Notes: generated by a model from the letters alone, not told the origin. Counted from the first letter of the stretch, positions 1 to 13,570 are shown. The stretch is DNA of 64,000 nucleotides from Zanthoxylum bungeanum (GCA_019454045.1 SKCR01023721.1:1-64000), one strand, 5' to 3'. A program made the numbers and translations.

Positions 1-1587
1 TGTTATTTATGTTAGCTAACTGCCTTTCCAGCATTTTTTCCCTAAGCCTTCAGAATCCATCTTTTTACAGGTTACTTTGAAATTTAGTTTTTCGTGGTCC
101 GGATGATGATGCCATCTTCTCCTCTGTTCCTTTATAAAAAACCAAGTCAAATTCTTGTGATGAACTTGTTTGCTCTCCCTCTCCTTGCATTTTACTGTAG
201 AATCTATGAACCTTTGTGTATTAAAACATTTCTACATGGAATTTTGCAGCCGTGAGTATGTATTATTGCATGAGAACTCGATTGATTGATTGGCATCAGA
301 GGGCTCTCTGCACGCAGGAGGTCTCAGGACATCTTTCTCGGAAACAACTTGCATTATGATCGCAACAATAGTCAGGAGATGTTATCTATCCATTTTGTTT
401 CCATCATGATTGGAAAGGCTCTCTCTATAAGTAAACCTTGTTTGATAATTTATGTTACTATGAAACCATGCACTTTTCTTGTACAAATTTTCATGGAAAT
501 TATGAAATAAATTCCTTATTAATGTTTTGGAGTAGTAACCAAATTTTTCCCCAAATTTTTTATTTTTATTTATTTGTTATCATCCAATTAGGCAATCTTG
601 CTAAGGCACTTAAGTTCCTTCAAATCTATACATGCCCTGAGTCAAGCTCTTCTTGCAAAGTATTGTGGGGGAGTGTGTTCAATATAGTAGCTGCATTTTA
701 TTTTAATGTACTATTTTGTTTTATTTTTTTCCTGCTGCTTAGGTTCTTCACAAGTGTGGCTAACAATTTCAGATACTGAGATCATAAGTTTTATCAACTC
801 ACATTTTATTGGTATCTGATTTTGCAGCAGATTCACTGGAGCAGATGCCCAAGGCATTTTCGAATTTGTTGTGAACAAAAGTAAATTCTCAAAATCTTGA
901 GGATAACTTAGAAAGTCGAAAATAGATAGCACATTTTAGCTGAAATTCTTGCAGGTACAAGACCTCAATCTGTAAGATCTCCAGGTATCGTCCGAAATTT
1001 TTAGTTTAATTTTATAATCTCTTCTTAGTTTTTATACATGCTTCGCAAATAGATAATATATTTTGCTTCACCGAAATATGTAAATAGTTCATTGAAGTAG
1101 TCAATGGCAAAATCTGTTCACTGTGTATTAGTTGAGAAATATGTTCACTTTGACAGAAGGAAGATGAAGTTATTGATGTGGATAATACTGATTAACTTGG
1201 TGGGTTTTGTGACGAAATCTTTTCACTTTTTTTTTGTATTTCATAATAGGAAAAAAAAAATACAGTTGGAATTTCCTATTCTATATAATATATATGCATT
1301 CTGAATCCATAACAAAAATTGCAGCAATAAGTGAGTGTCCAATAATTAGTAATCAATGGTCTTGAATTTAGTATGAAATCATGTTAACATAATTTTGTAT
1401 ACAGCTAAATCATACCAAAGATTTGAGTCACCCCCAAAAGAAATTTCCACATTGTTATACAATATTTATTTAGGAGTGCTCGAACATCAGAATCACAAAT
1501 AGGTAAATTATTACTAATCCAAACCGTGATGAAGAGCAATTTCTATTTATGTGAATCCATTGTACATAAACACGTACATTCTTTCTA
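1..1587. other. AT-rich sequence, unassigned; possible end of an upstream gene
   Basis: No gene can be supported here. Short open stretches follow intron-like pyrimidine-AG sites, for example after position 250 and near 830, where a frame reads RFTGADAQGIFEFVVNKS. They could be the last exons or the 3' UTR of a gene that begins left of the window. None joins into a consistent frame and I recognise no protein family. The stretch from about 950 to 1587 is plain AT-rich DNA. Confidence 0.3.
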
Positions 1588-1598
1588 GAAGTTTGATA

Positions 1599-1793
1599 TT
1601 ACTTTCTTTTTTTCTTTTTTTTGAAACGTTGGAAATTCTATGGTCAAAAATCATCTGATCCGAGCTTAAGTGAAACAAGTAAAATCTCTGGCTATCTTAG
1701 GTTCTTACAAAAAGTACATCCCTAGATTCGAACTTAGGACTTGAACAATTAAATTTTAAATCTTATGTTATCAAGTCACATCTTTTGAGGACG
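1599..1793 (-). mobile_element. SINE, family A, copy 1 (minus strand)
   Basis: Read on the minus strand this is a tRNA-type SINE. It has a B-box-like AAGTTCGAATC motif, the family core 'GTAAGAACC...GATAGCC', and a terminal A-rich tail, seen as a T-run near 1605-1622 on the plus strand. The direct repeat GAAGTTTGATA lies at 1588-1598 and 1794-1804 and is the target-site duplication. The body matches the copies at 1970, 3750, 14361, 15788 and 32065. Confidence 0.8.
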
Positions 1794-1969
1794 GAAGTTT
1801 GATAGTGGAAGATATGATATGACACGTGATGTTAAATTCCTGTCACAATATATGTCATATTGATTTTGCTTGCACAATCAATTTAATTGTCAGTACCATT
1901 CTCAAGGATCTGATTTTTCCATTAATGCACAAAGTACTTCAATCTGGTTGATGGAATGCAAGTGAAGGT

Positions 1970-2138
1970 GCGTGGTTTGGTGGTGTAGCGTTCAAGATTT
2001 CATCTCGAGATTTTGGGTTCGAATTCAGGGAATGCGTTTTTTATAAGAGTCTGAGACAGTCGGGGGTTTTACCTACTCCGCTTAAACCCGAAAGAGGTGG
2101 TTTGACGACGGGATTTCTAACGATTCCAAAAAAAAAAA
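1970..2138 (+). mobile_element. SINE, family A, copy 2 (near full length)
   Basis: The element opens with a G/T-rich head (GCGTGGTTTGGTGGT), followed by a B-box-like GGGTTCGAATTC. Next come the family core 'ATAAGAGTCTGAGACAGTCG' and 'TTTTACCTACTCCGCTTAA', and it ends in a run of A. The flanks ATGCAAGTGAAGGT (1956-1969) and ATGCAACTGAAGGT (2139-2152) differ at one base and are the target-site duplication. This is the best reference copy in the window. Confidence 0.85.
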
Positions 2139-2152
2139 ATGCAACTGAAGGT

Positions 2153-2849
2153 AGCACAATTTATGGGTAGAAACAATAGAATGTCACATAATGCTAAGAC
2201 TATACAATATGAAATAGATGTGGCAATTTAGATCACGATTTGTTTGTTTATTTAATTCGATTCGCATTAAAGAGAATGTGGATTTGGAAAATATTGTTTT
2301 ACGTAGTAAATGAGTCAATTCGAATCGAATATGAATTTGAGCTCGTTGATTCGTTTATTTTATTTTATCTTTCAATTATGTTCGAGAAATTATTATCAAT
2401 TATCACAGATAAATAATGTTGCATATATTTATTTGATCATTTTTAGTAAATCCATTAACTAAGTATCTTATACATATACATTTATGAAAATTTAATGTAA
2501 ACAAATTATAATAATTTATGTTATTATTATGTCAGAATTAAAAGAATATTCATTTAGCATTTGCTTATTAAATTAATCGGAAATGAATTCTGATATTAGA
2601 TTTCGTTTTATTAAACGAACCGAATACGAATGCATCACATTTTAATTCGATTCAAGTCATTTAGGATTCAACACAAATTTGATTTGTTAATTCTAATATC
2701 ATAATTCATTTTCACTTTCTAATATGGGATATATATATATATATATAATGTATAAAAGCTGAGAAACAACTTTTTTTTTCTGAGGGTGTCCACGTAGGCC
2801 TTATTGGCTTTGAAGCTATCCAAGTAAGCAAATAAATTATTAATGTTTC
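2153..2849. other. AT-rich intergenic sequence
   Basis: No gene is seen. From about 2240 to 2690 there are several AATTCGATTCG / CGAATCGAAT-like motifs in both orientations, perhaps an old DNA-transposon remnant, but no ends could be set. A short (AT)n tract lies near 2729-2748. Confidence 0.35.
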
Positions 2850-3160
2850 AAATGAGTTATTAATATTTAATTTTTCACATTCTTGAACTTCTAATATTTT
2901 ATTATCTCAGCTCCTTCAAATTTTTCGTTTTCCAAGATTATTAATAATTGAAAGTATGTTAATTAAAAACATATTCGTTTCAAATGAATTATTAATGTTT
3001 GACTTTTCATATTCTTCGGTGTCTAACATTTCACTTTCTCAACTCTTCAAAACTATTTATTTTCTAAATTTATTAATGATTGAAAATACGATAACTAAAG
3101 GTCTATTCGTTATAAATGAGTTATTAATATTCAATTTTTCATATTCTTCATTAACTTTCA
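2850..3160. repeat. 132-bp tandem repeat, about 2.4 copies
   Basis: Units begin at 2850, 2982 and 3114, each with AAATGA(G/A)TTATTAAT followed by TTTTTCA(C/T)ATTCTT and, in the complete units, an AATTCGTTT-like end. The 132-bp spacing is exact in both steps, while the units differ at many bases, so the array is old. It has no supported coding role. Confidence 0.7.
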
Positions 3161-3749
3161 TTTATTTATTACTGTAAATTCAAGATTTATAAATTATATT
3201 AAGGTAGTTATAAAAATGTTCCGAACCTATCCAAATATATGTTTGCAATATAAGTTATGTTCTGCATCAATAAAAAATTATAAAGTGAAATAAATTGAAA
3301 GATACATTTATTAATTTGGGAGAAATGTTAAAAGACTTGCATTGTTTGGATAATGTGATTGAATATACTATCCTCGTTAATTTTATCTTTTTTACATTTG
3401 GTATTTATTATATTTATTTTTAATAAGACGAGTCGTACATCGTACGGGTTATCAACTAGTAATATATAATAGACAAAAAAAACAAAAATTTTATTGCAGT
3501 GTTATTAATATTTTAACAATTAACATATTGAAATTTGTATTTGTATGTATTTATTATATATAATCCTTAAGTTAATAAATTAATAGATGATTATGGTATA
3601 CATCAAAATGTGGGTACACTAACAAGTGTATGAATTTTGCTTGACTAAAGATTTGATTAATGATACTGAGAAGTGTAAAATTAAGCTTAAGAATTGGGGA
3701 GCGAGCAAGACTTAAATTTAGACTATATAATTATTACCCGTAGCTAATA

Positions 3750-3901
3750 ATTGTTTTTTTTTGAAATATTAGAAATTTCGCAGATAAAATCTCTAACTAT
3801 CTCGGACTCTTATAAAAAATAAATTTATTGAATTAGAATTAAAGAGATATAATCAAATCTTAAACTCTTTTATCATTAAATCATATACTCTTTGGGGGCA
3901 T
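3750..3901 (-). mobile_element. SINE, family A, copy 3 (minus strand, diverged)
   Basis: The T-run at about 3751-3761, followed by GAAATATTAGAAATTTCGCA and TAAAATCTCTAACTATCTCG, is the complement of the family A tail and core. The direct repeat CCGTAGCTAATA at 3738-3749 and 3902-3913 is a perfect 12-bp target duplication. The body is AT-rich and much diverged, suggesting an old copy. Confidence 0.75.
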
Positions 3902-4005
3902 CCGTAGCTAATATAACATTTAGACAGTAGGCATATTTAGCGACTATAAAAACAAATTGGCCAACGTTTAAAGCTCACCGAGACATTCCCTCAAACACAA
4001 GCTGT

Positions 4006-4060
4006 GCATATATATAGCAAATCCCAGCGTCAGAAAACCTGACCATTTGGCTCACACGTG
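4006..4060 (+). promoter_or_regulatory. Candidate promoter elements of the F-box gene
   Basis: A TATA-like CATATATATAGC lies at about 4006 and a perfect G-box CACGTG at 4055-4060, some 275 bp before the start codon of the F-box gene. G-boxes are bound by bZIP and bHLH factors in plants. The transcription start was not determined, so the assignment is positional. Confidence 0.35.
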
Positions 4061-4334
4061 GGCCTTTCTTAATTAGCCACGTCAACTAGATTTTTCCTTA
4101 AATAATAATATTAAAAAAAAATGTAATCAATCGTTAATAATTAAGTTATCCCAAAAATCGAAGAGTCACCACTTCACCGCCAAAAACCCAACCGTCACAA
4201 GCACTACTGATGATGAAACACAATTCTTCTCAAAATCAATAAGTAAAGTAAAAGCTTCTTTTTATTAAAAATTAAAATGAAAAAATAAAAAATAAAAAAA
4301 ATAAAGAATCATCAAGTCTAATAGAAACAAGAAG

Positions 4335-6033
4335 ATGGACATGTTCTCCAAGTTATCAAACGATTTAATCTGCATAATCTTGTCTTACTTGCCCTTGAAA
4401 GAAGCAGCAACCACCAGCGTTCTGTCAACGCGATGGCGCCGCATTTGGCTTGCAACAAAGATTGAGTTCTCAGAGAGATTATTTGTTAATGACGATGAAA
4501 ATGAAGAAACGAAGGAATTTCAGAGGAGTCAATTCGTGGATTCTGTTCGTTGTCGTATTGACAACTATAATGAAACCGTCGTCAACACATTCCGCCTTGT
4601 GTTTTCGAGGCCGGTTAATTTTGTTAGTGATGTGGACAACTTCACTGCCTTTGCAATTTCACACAATGTAAAGGAATTAGCCCTTGATTTTCATGATCCC
4701 ATGTGGGCAGAATTTGATCTTGAAAATCATGAAGCAGTGTTTGATTTGCCAATGAGTGTTTATGGCCACATGGGTATTGAATATCTTGATTTGTTTTCTT
4801 GCAATATTGTTGCTTCAAGATTCAACAATTTCATTGCACTGAAGGAACTCTCTTTAGGCTGGATTCAATTGAGTATGCATTCTATCAAGGAATTATTGGT
4901 GCATTGTCCATTGTTGGAGAGTTTGAGTTTGAAGAAATGTTGGGATATTGAGTTTCTTGAGATCACTGTACCCAATTTGAGACTTAAGAGATTGGTTATT
5001 GATAAATGCGATTTTAACCAATATTGGTATGAGATTGCGGCACCAAATTTAAGCTTCTTCAAGTATTCTGGAACAGAGGGTATGTTTCGTTTGGAAACTC
5101 AGGATTCCCTGACTGAAGTAGAACTTGACTTTGGTTTACAATTGGATTTTTATGAAGAAATTGGTGAATTACTGTATGAACTCTTACGACAGCTTGAAAT
5201 TGTTAAAGTTTTGACAGTGTGCAGTTTCTTGCTTCAGGTATCATTACTTCTTGACTTTAATTTTCTCCTATGTTTCTTTCTCGTTAGTTTTCCATGTTCC
5301 ATGTTAATATCAAGTGCTTTTTTGATTTTGCATTCCTTAAATACTGGTTAGTTCTTGAAGTTAAGAACATTCTATGGATTCAAATTTATTCAGGCTGCAT
5401 GATATATCAAACAGGACATTCAACTTTAACAGTTTGCTTATATATGTGTATATATATTTTTAGGTGATTCCTCATGCGGAGGAGCCATTGGGAATGACAA
5501 TTCCACTGAACGTAGAGCATCTGATTCTGAATGCAAGCATGCACCCACATGAATATTATGGAATCAACTTCTTGCTCAAGAGTTGCCCTTTCCTTCAAAC
5601 TCTTACAATCAACATTGGTCCTGGTAGATTTTTACCTGTAAGTGAAAATTGTCTTAATTGGATAATGAAACCGCAGTAGTACTTCTAGATTTCAATTTTG
5701 ACATTCTGTTTCTTTTCGGCTTGTTCACAGGATTACACACCTCCATTTCACTTGAACCCTCAGAAATGCTGGATAAACAACATTGTAGTCTACCGATGCA
5801 TCACTAAAAGTCTCAAAGTCGTTAATGTGAAAGGTTTCAAGGGTACAAGGATTGAAGCATGCTTCTTGAACTATCTGGTATCATTTGGAAACGTCTTGCA
5901 AGAATTGAATCTCTATCTTTCTGATGAAGTTGGTGCAAATGGTGACAACAGGGAAACATATCTGCGTAGAGCTCAACATGTGCAACAACAGTTCAGAGGA
6001 GCCTCAGTTAATTTGCACACATCAATCTATTAA
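4335..6033 (+). CDS. F-box/LRR (FBD-type) protein
   Basis: Likely the substrate-recognition subunit of an SCF (SKP1-CUL1-F-box) ubiquitin ligase; the target is unknown. Three exons, 4335-5237, 5464-5637 and 5731-6033, join in phase 0 across GT/AG introns to give 459 residues. Residues 3-45 form an F-box (LSNDLICIILSYLPLKEAAT, then a VLSTRWRRIW motif). Leucine-rich repeat segments follow at about 100-260 (for example LKELSLGW, LLESLSLKKC, LKRLVIDKC). The last 150 residues resemble the FBD region, with HLILNAS and LLKSCPFLQTLTI. The first ATG after the AT-rich leader is used and the F-box begins directly after it. The next gene is convergent. The family is large and fast-evolving, so no orthologue is named. 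Confidence 0.92.
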
Positions 6034-6408
6034 AAGTATAAGTTGCATTTGTTAGGATCTTACTATTAGCTTTGCTTGATTCTGAATATTTGAGATACAT
6101 GAATTAGATGGAATTTTGTTAGTCAATTTGCATATTTTAGTGTAATGGAATTGTAAATGTTTCCAGATATCATTGATGCTTTTAAAATGCATGAAGAATC
6201 AACTGAAATTATATTACTTCCTTCTGGTACTCATGCCTCCATGTGGCATATGATTCCAAATTGAAACAAGGACAAAAATATTAAAAAAGGGGGTCACCTA
6301 GGTGGAGGGCTATGGAATTAATTTTTTAGTAAGAATATAATATCGACTATTTTTTCCTTTTCATCTTCTCTCTCTTTCTGGTTATGTACAAGAAAATGAA
6401 GAAAACTT

Positions 6409-8371
6409 TCAGAAGTCGATAATCGGCTCTCCGATAGTCAAGTTTCTCTCTACTGTCCACGGCAAGTTAAAAAGCTTGGCCATGATGAACTTGAAAATTT
6501 TGTTGACATTTATGTTGTGTGTTGCACTTGAGAAGAAAAGGGTTGCTTTCATTGCCTTTGCATATGCTCTTGCCTGCACACATTATTTAGCATTTCAAAT
6601 AGCACATAGTAAAAAACCAAACTCTTATCCAACATTTGTATAAACCATATGATCAATTTCATGCTCTCTTTGGAGAAAAAGTTTCAAAAGAAAGAAAAAT
6701 TGTATAAATTCCGAGTTTACGACCCCACCTAATGAAAAAATACTTTGATTGGTTTGGCACTTGTGTTGCTTATCTTATAATGCGGGTAAGAAAAGAAAAA
6801 GATGTCACAAATGTCAATTTGTTCCAGAATTTTCAGAGACTCCCAGTCTTCCAAGTCATTCTTCAAATTCACTTGTCAGTTTAAGTCACAATTATGCAAA
6901 GAAATTAATTAAATACATAGGCTTAACATACAAGCTAGACTATTAATGATTGAGGTTTTGTATAAATTTACAAGTCTTTTTCTTGCTTCCAGCACAAGAG
7001 ATAGTAAAGAATTTGGTTAAATATTTTACCTGAGTTACAATAGTCCATTGCAAATCTGGTGGAAGTCTTACAAAATCATCAAATTTGGTCCCTATTAATA
7101 TGGGAATAGCTGTCTGCATATAATTAAAATACAGAAAAATATAAATATGTATCATTCATACAAACAAACATAAACAAAAGCTCATTAACAAGAAAACAGT
7201 TCTGCCCCCATCATGAATTTTAGGGCTCCACTCAATAAAAGAAATTTGGTCAGTTTTCAAAGGATCCAAACCATTCTGGATTTGACATCAATTCTCTTTA
7301 ATGGTGGAGCCTAAATTTTGATATGAAAGGCTAATAATTTTTGATTAACTAGAGGATTAAAATGCCAATTATTGGCAAGTAATGAGCAATTAACTATAAT
7401 TATGTGAAAGGGAGACTCTGTTTTGTTACCTGATTCCACTTTCTGGCTTCACTATACCACCCAACAATACTGCAAAATCAGCAAAAACATTCACTATTTC
7501 CATTAATAAGTGATCATTTTATCAAATTATATATTATTATTATTATTAACTAATAAAAATTTAATCATAGATTATGATATGATTATCAAACCTGTTAAGG
7601 GTACATCTGCTAGTAAGATCAAACATGAACAAAATTGCTACAGCATCTTTACAAGCAATTGGAACATGATCAAATGACCTGCTATCTCCTGCAAAAAAAA
7701 CAAAACAAAACCAAACAAATTTGCAGCAAAAAAAAAAAAATTGCAAATTAAAAAACCATAACTAAAATATAAATTTATTATTTAATTAACAAGATTTATC
7801 AAAGATACCTCCAACATCCCAGATGCTAAAAGCAATTCTGGCACCTTGAACCATCAATGTTTTATTTATCAGATTCAATCCTGTCATTTGCAAGCTTCTT
7901 TCTTGCTCATTTCCCACATACTTGATCTTCAAACAAACAAATTTAATCAATTAATTAATTAAAATTCAGCATATTTGTAGCAAAAATCATACAAGCAGAA
8001 GAAAAGATTCAAAAAAAAAAAAAAAAAAAAGTAATACTAACCAGAAAGCTTGTCTTGCCAATTTGGCAATCACCTAACAAACTGATCTTCAAATTAACCA
8101 AATCCGAATCCGTATCATACCCACTACTAAACGTCCTGGAAAGCTCCACCAGGCCGGCCTCCACCGTCTCCGGCGCCGGAGTGCTCAACTTATGGTACCT
8201 GACAGCTGGTTGCTTGCCCATAGAACAAACAAGAATCCTGTCCCAAATAAACCGAAAAAACCTCCGGAAAATCGACACCCTATCAAGCAAACCCCATCTG
8301 ATATTTACATGAACAACTTTTCTACAAAGCTGTGTCATGTTTTGAGTAGCTTTATGGATTATTTTGGCCAT
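6409..8371 (-). CDS. SGP1: Septum-promoting GTP-binding protein 1-like (Spg1/Tem1-type Ras GTPase)
   Basis: A small GTPase related to fission yeast Spg1, which in yeast starts the septation cascade; the plant homologues (SGP1/SGP2 in Arabidopsis) are linked to MAP4K/MAP3K-epsilon signalling. Six exons on the minus strand, 8371-8042, 7926-7809, 7688-7592, 7469-7430, 7113-7030 and 6573-6409, join in matching phases to give 277 residues, close to the family size. The P-loop GDCQIGKTS is at 100-108, the switch-II motif WDVGGD starts at 146, and the base-binding motif TKFD is at 204-207. The N-terminal 95 residues (basic, VRYHKL, a Ser/Thr-rich stretch) are the plant-type extension. The end is NLTIGEPIIDF, without a prenylation CAAX box, as in the family. 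It converges with the F-box gene, about 375 bp between stops. Confidence 0.95.
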
Positions 8372-10391
8372 TAAATTCTTTTTTATTGTTGCAGCACCAT
8401 AGTTTCTCTAAAATATATTTCTGTGAGACCAAACTAATAACAAAGCTATCCGTCGTTGAAAGGTGATTGTGTCCGAACGGTGGACCGGTGTTTTAACGAT
8501 TTACGATACCGAAAAGGTCCAAATTGCCGGCTTCTCGTGTTCTACGCAGCATGGGCATTTGGGTCAATTTTGAAGTCCCGACGTATTTTAAAGGACTGTG
8601 GTGGTGGGAATGGTTAATTTTTTTAATGATTTTGGTACAAGGTTATTTTGGGGAATTCACTTGTTAAAGGGCATAAAACTTTGTTAAAAATATTAAAATT
8701 TGTCCATATCTACAGTGCACAAGCATACTGTGAGGTGGGTTTATTTATATAAAAATGGAAAATTTAATGTTGATAATAATTTATTTGGGTTTATTCCGGT
8801 GCTATATATATTGTGAATGCTTTAATTGATATATTAATTAAACATTTATAAAGGTTTAATTTTTAAACAAATCTCATAATTAAGGAGAAAAAAAGTATAA
8901 AATGCATAAAAATAGGCCATTACTTTTGTATGTCAAAGTATTTTTATGGATAGGCTTAGTGTAACATTTTGAGACGATTTTTTTCAATAAAAAATTTAAT
9001 AAGAATTTGAAATTATCTTTTGTGTTGATTATATAAGTGGTTCAGGATCGAGACCGCGATCTAATGTAACGATTGTCAATTTTATTTATGAATCTATATT
9101 AACTAATGAAATGACCCAAAAAAGGATTTGGTTACTAAATCCATAATTACTTATCGACCACAATTTTCTTCTGCAATTAAAGAGAGATTGTTTGTATTTA
9201 TATTAATATTTATTTTGAGAATTATCATTTGTCATATCATATAATTTGATTGCTAACAAAATATATATTTTCAAACATTCCAACCAGTGATCTTTTGATG
9301 GAGGCAATTGACTAATCGAATTTGCAATTGACTAATCGAATCATTCTTTCTTTATTTGACCTTTAGTTTAAAAACTAATATTAAAAAAAAATATATATAT
9401 TAAAAATTGCCTTGGAGTGGCATGATCAACACCTTGTTGGTAGATCTAGATCAAGGGCTTCTAAATCTTTTGGAATAAAGCAAAAGCACCATGACCCATA
9501 CACCCTTTTAAATTTTTTTACAAAAGAGTGAACCAAACTTGAATAAAATCAAAAGAAGCATTTGATTACTTGGCTTATTGGCATTGAATCTTCCCCTTCA
9601 ATCAACCTATAAGATATATTATTATTCTTGTTCTTTTTCCCACCAAGGGATGTTATAATTAGATATATTAAAATTGAGTTTGACAGAAAATATTGCGTTG
9701 AGAATATAAATTAATTTATAAGTTGTGGAATAAAAATTAGAATATAAACTAACATAGAAAAATAATCTCATATTATGATATTATAGTTTTATAAGAACAC
9801 GAACTTTGTTAATTATGTATTTAGTATGGTGTTTAAACACTATAATATATTCTAACTTATAAACTCAATAAACTCTAAACTAAATAATGTCTAAGAGTCA
9901 TAGTTCTTTTAGTGTTTGTTCAAATTCCCAATAAAATGAATTTACTTTTTCTAGTGGGAAAAGGGAGCATGTTATATAGAAAGCTTGGCATCTCGTAAGC
10001 AATAAATTTATTTTTAATTAAACCCCTAATATTATTTTTTATAAACAAATAAATAGGGAAATTAACCAAATCATACAAAAAAACAAGGACATTTTTTTCA
10101 ATTAATCATTATTAGGTTTTTATATCTATTTTACTCAACAATACTAAAAGAGAGCGAATTAGCCTCCTGACGTAAGTATTGTGTATAACTTTTTTGCATT
10201 TATCTCATAACTTTAAAGGAATCCATAAAACATATTTTTCCTTCTCATACCCATTATTTTTCTCTATTAGAACTTTAAAGAAATTAAGTTGAGGTAAGTT
10301 TCATTTTCCATACTTAATATTGACGTATATGCATTTTCCCCATACTATTGAAAGATTATTAGTTTTTTAAGTTTAGATTTAAACATGGGTT
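8372..10391. other. Intergenic AT-rich sequence
   Basis: The first 200 bases are the likely 5' UTR and promoter of the minus-strand GTPase gene. The remainder has no supported gene, array or complete transposon. Confidence 0.5.
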
Positions 10392-10396
10392 AGATT

Positions 10397-10988
10397 TGTT
10401 GGATATTTAGTGTTATTAAACATCAATTCAACATGCAACAAACAAATCAAAATCAGAAAATTGAAAATAGATCTAGTTTAACATGCATAAACCCTAAAAC
10501 TTTGATAACAATAAAACCTGGTAAAATTGACGAAATGCAGTCCGAGTCGAGATAAATCTCTGTCCTTAAGAACTTATCAGCCATGTCTCGGTGCTCTACG
10601 GATTTGTGGCTAATGTTCTCCCGGGATAAACAGAATTCCTCTTGTTCAAGAGACACACCTTAACAAGATCTCGAACGAGGTAATGGTGGAATTCTCTCTC
10701 TGACTCAAAACCAAAATGAGACTCAAATTTTATGGATGCAATTCAGATTTCTTTCTGTGTCTATAAAAGAACAAGAAAGCTTCCTTTTATAAGAAATGAA
10801 AGGTGCCTCAAGGGCACCCTTTGGGTTGGGGTGCAACTCTCCAAAGGGTTGTACCTCTCCTATGCACCCCTTGGAGCATAAGACCATTTACACACAAATG
10901 GAGGACATGTCCTCATGGGGTACCATCCAAATGACATGTCCCTCCTCCATCCAAACATCATATTTGAAGATTTGAAGAATTTACAACA
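10397..10988 (-). repeat. Copia 3' LTR (592 bp)
   Basis: Complete LTR, TG...CA. On the minus strand it has a TATA-like TTATAAAAG near 10775-10790. Its last 87 plus-strand bases (10902-10988) match the 5' LTR remnant at 13600-13686. Confidence 0.88.
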
Positions 10989-11563
10989 ATCCCCCACAAT
11001 TCTTCAAATATTCATGCAGACACTTGAGAGAGTTTCCGTGAACTAAAGCTGCATCGAAATAGGTAGTTTTCGCCTTGAACCTTTCCTAGTGAATGACAAT
11101 CGGATTTACTTGGCAAACCAATGACTCATAGTCTTGAACTGTTCTTTCGTTGGTGTAAACCAAGACAATCGCCAACACACAGCTTTACTTCGACCATTTT
11201 CCGTTCTACGGTTGTGTTTATTTCGGCCCTGAACAACGGTACTGGATTCATCAAGTACTTTAAGGTAACCCGCCTTTAAAAGTTCTCATGGAAGCGGCCT
11301 CACTTCTTACTTGAAATATGTGATCTACTATGAAGAGGTAATCTGTTTTTACCCTCATTAGGACTCATATCCTAATATAGTGATCATTAAAAGCCTTAGC
11401 TTATCCTAAACATGACAGACACCACTTAGCGTCATTATCGAATGGGAAAGAGTACAAAACTCTTCAGTGCTTGTTTTTAATTGCACAAAGTTTATGTTGT
11501 CCCTTTTGAACCTAGATCTTGGGATCTCCAGTCAGCTAGGTTGAGTTTCCACAGTAACAATTC

Positions 11564-13570
11564 TTAGATTATATGCTTCAAGCTCATTCCTCTCGATGAC
11601 TTCTCAACTTGCTCTCGAGGAAAACCTTTAGTTAGTGGATCCGCTAGGTTTTCCTTCGACTCAACATAATCGAACGATATTATGCCACTTGAGAGCAGTT
11701 GACGTATGGTATTATGTCTCTGATGTATGTGTCGAGACTTACCATTATACATTGTATTTTGGGCTCTCCCAATAGCCGATGGGCTATCACAATGTATGCT
11801 AATTGCTGGCACCGGTTTAGGCCAACTATGAATATCCTCCAGGAAGTTTCTAAGCTATTCTGTTTCTTCCGCTGTTTTATCTAAGGCTATGAACTCTGAT
11901 TCCATAGTAGATCGGGCAATATATGTTTGCCTCGAGAATTTCCATGACACAGCTGCATTACCAAGTGTGAAAACAAATTCACTCGTAGATTTGGAATCCA
12001 CTGTATCAGATATCCAGTTAGCATCGTTGTATCACTCTAGAACATCAGGATATCTATCGTAATGTAGCCCATATTTTAAAGTGTCTCTCAGATACCTCAA
12101 AACTCTTACTATGGCTTTTCAGTGGTTATGTCCTGGATTGCTCGTATATCTGCTAAGCTTGTTCGCAGCTTGAGCGATATCAGGTCGTGTGCAATTCATG
12201 AGATACATCAGACTTCCGATGATTCTCGAGTATTCTAATTGCGATATGCTTGAGCCAGTATTATTTGATGGATGAAGAGTTAGGTTAGCTACTCCCAAAT
12301 ATTTCATATCGAATTTGTTGGATAACACTTTCTTGGTAGACTGAATCAGTTCATGATTACTACCAATTATCAGCATATCGTCTACGTAGAGACACACAAT
12401 GATATATCCTTTTTGAGTTGTTTTGGTGTACACACACTTGTCACACTCATTGGTTTTGAACCCACTTGACAACATCAAGGAAATGTCCTTTCAAAACGTC
12501 GCATTCCTTGACTCAATCATCATCTACGTATTGATGTCAGGAATCTCATACTTGTGTACCAAGAATCGATACGCACTACTGTTGCGAGCATATTCAATGA
12601 ATATACAATCAACAGTTTTGGGTCATATTCTAACATTCTTAGGTTTATGAACCATTACTTTGGCAAGACACCCCCACACTTTTAGGTATTTGTAGGAAGG
12701 TACGTAACTTTTTCACAACTCATATGGTGTCTTGTCCAATCTGCTGTGAGGAAGCTTGTTTAGAACGTAGTTCGCGGAAAGCAAGGCTCCCCCCACAAAT
12801 TCTAGGGTAAACCAGAACTTGTCAACATGGCGTTCATCATTTCCTTCAACGTTCGATTTTTGCGCTCATCAATCCCGTTTTGTTGAGGAGAATAAGGAGC
12901 AGTGGTTTCGTGAATAATTCCGTGCACAGAACAATATTCACTGAATGGTGAAACATATTCACCACCTCTATCACTCCTGATTCTTTTGATTTTCTTGCCA
13001 AGTTGATTTTCTACTTCGTTCTTATAATGTATAAAGCTCTCAATAGCTTCATCTTTGCTCCTCAGCAAATACACATAACAAAATCTTGTGCTATCATCGA
13101 TAAAAGTGACAAAGTACTTTTTACCGCCTCTTGTTTGCACAACATTCATATCACACACATCAGTGTGTACAAGTTCCAAGGTTCAGAACTTCGTTATATG
13201 ATGTTCTATGTATTTTTGCTTCAACACATGCCTCACACTTATGTTGGTTATCAATGCAAATTTAGGTATAAGGTCCATGTTAATTAATGTATGCATCGTA
13301 TCATAATTAACATGTTCTAACCTCTCATGCCATACATTTTGTGACTCAATAATATAAACGGAAGTTGTAGCTTTATTATTAGCACTGTGTTGATGAATTT
13401 GAAAAATCTCTCAGTGAGGTATCATTTTCCCACATAGACATCATTTTTGTCAATACAAACTTGCCAGAAACAAATACAAACCCGAGACCAAGTTCTTCCG
13501 AATATCTGGAACATGCAAACATTCTTCAATGTAAGCTCTGTTCCGGATGTCATCTTCAGAACCACTGTGC
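11564..13570 (-). pseudogene. pol: Degenerate copia pol
   Basis: Reading the minus strand from the right: a GAG-pre-integrase remnant at about 13450-13570; the integrase core at 12802-13179, with VHTDVCD, the SDRGGEY motif and SPQQNGIDERKN around the catalytic D, D and E; reverse transcriptase at 12119-12478, with the copia LYVDDM motif and the NCTRPDIAQA segment; and RNase H at 11564-11812, with SIHCDSPSAI and ENLADPLTKG. The parts are separated by stops and frameshifts, and the N-terminal half of the RT is out of frame. No gag or protease is present. Confidence 0.88.

Noticed and set aside
250..930. Possible terminal exons of an upstream gene
   Set aside because: Splice-like sites and short frames exist but do not join in one phase, and no family was recognised.
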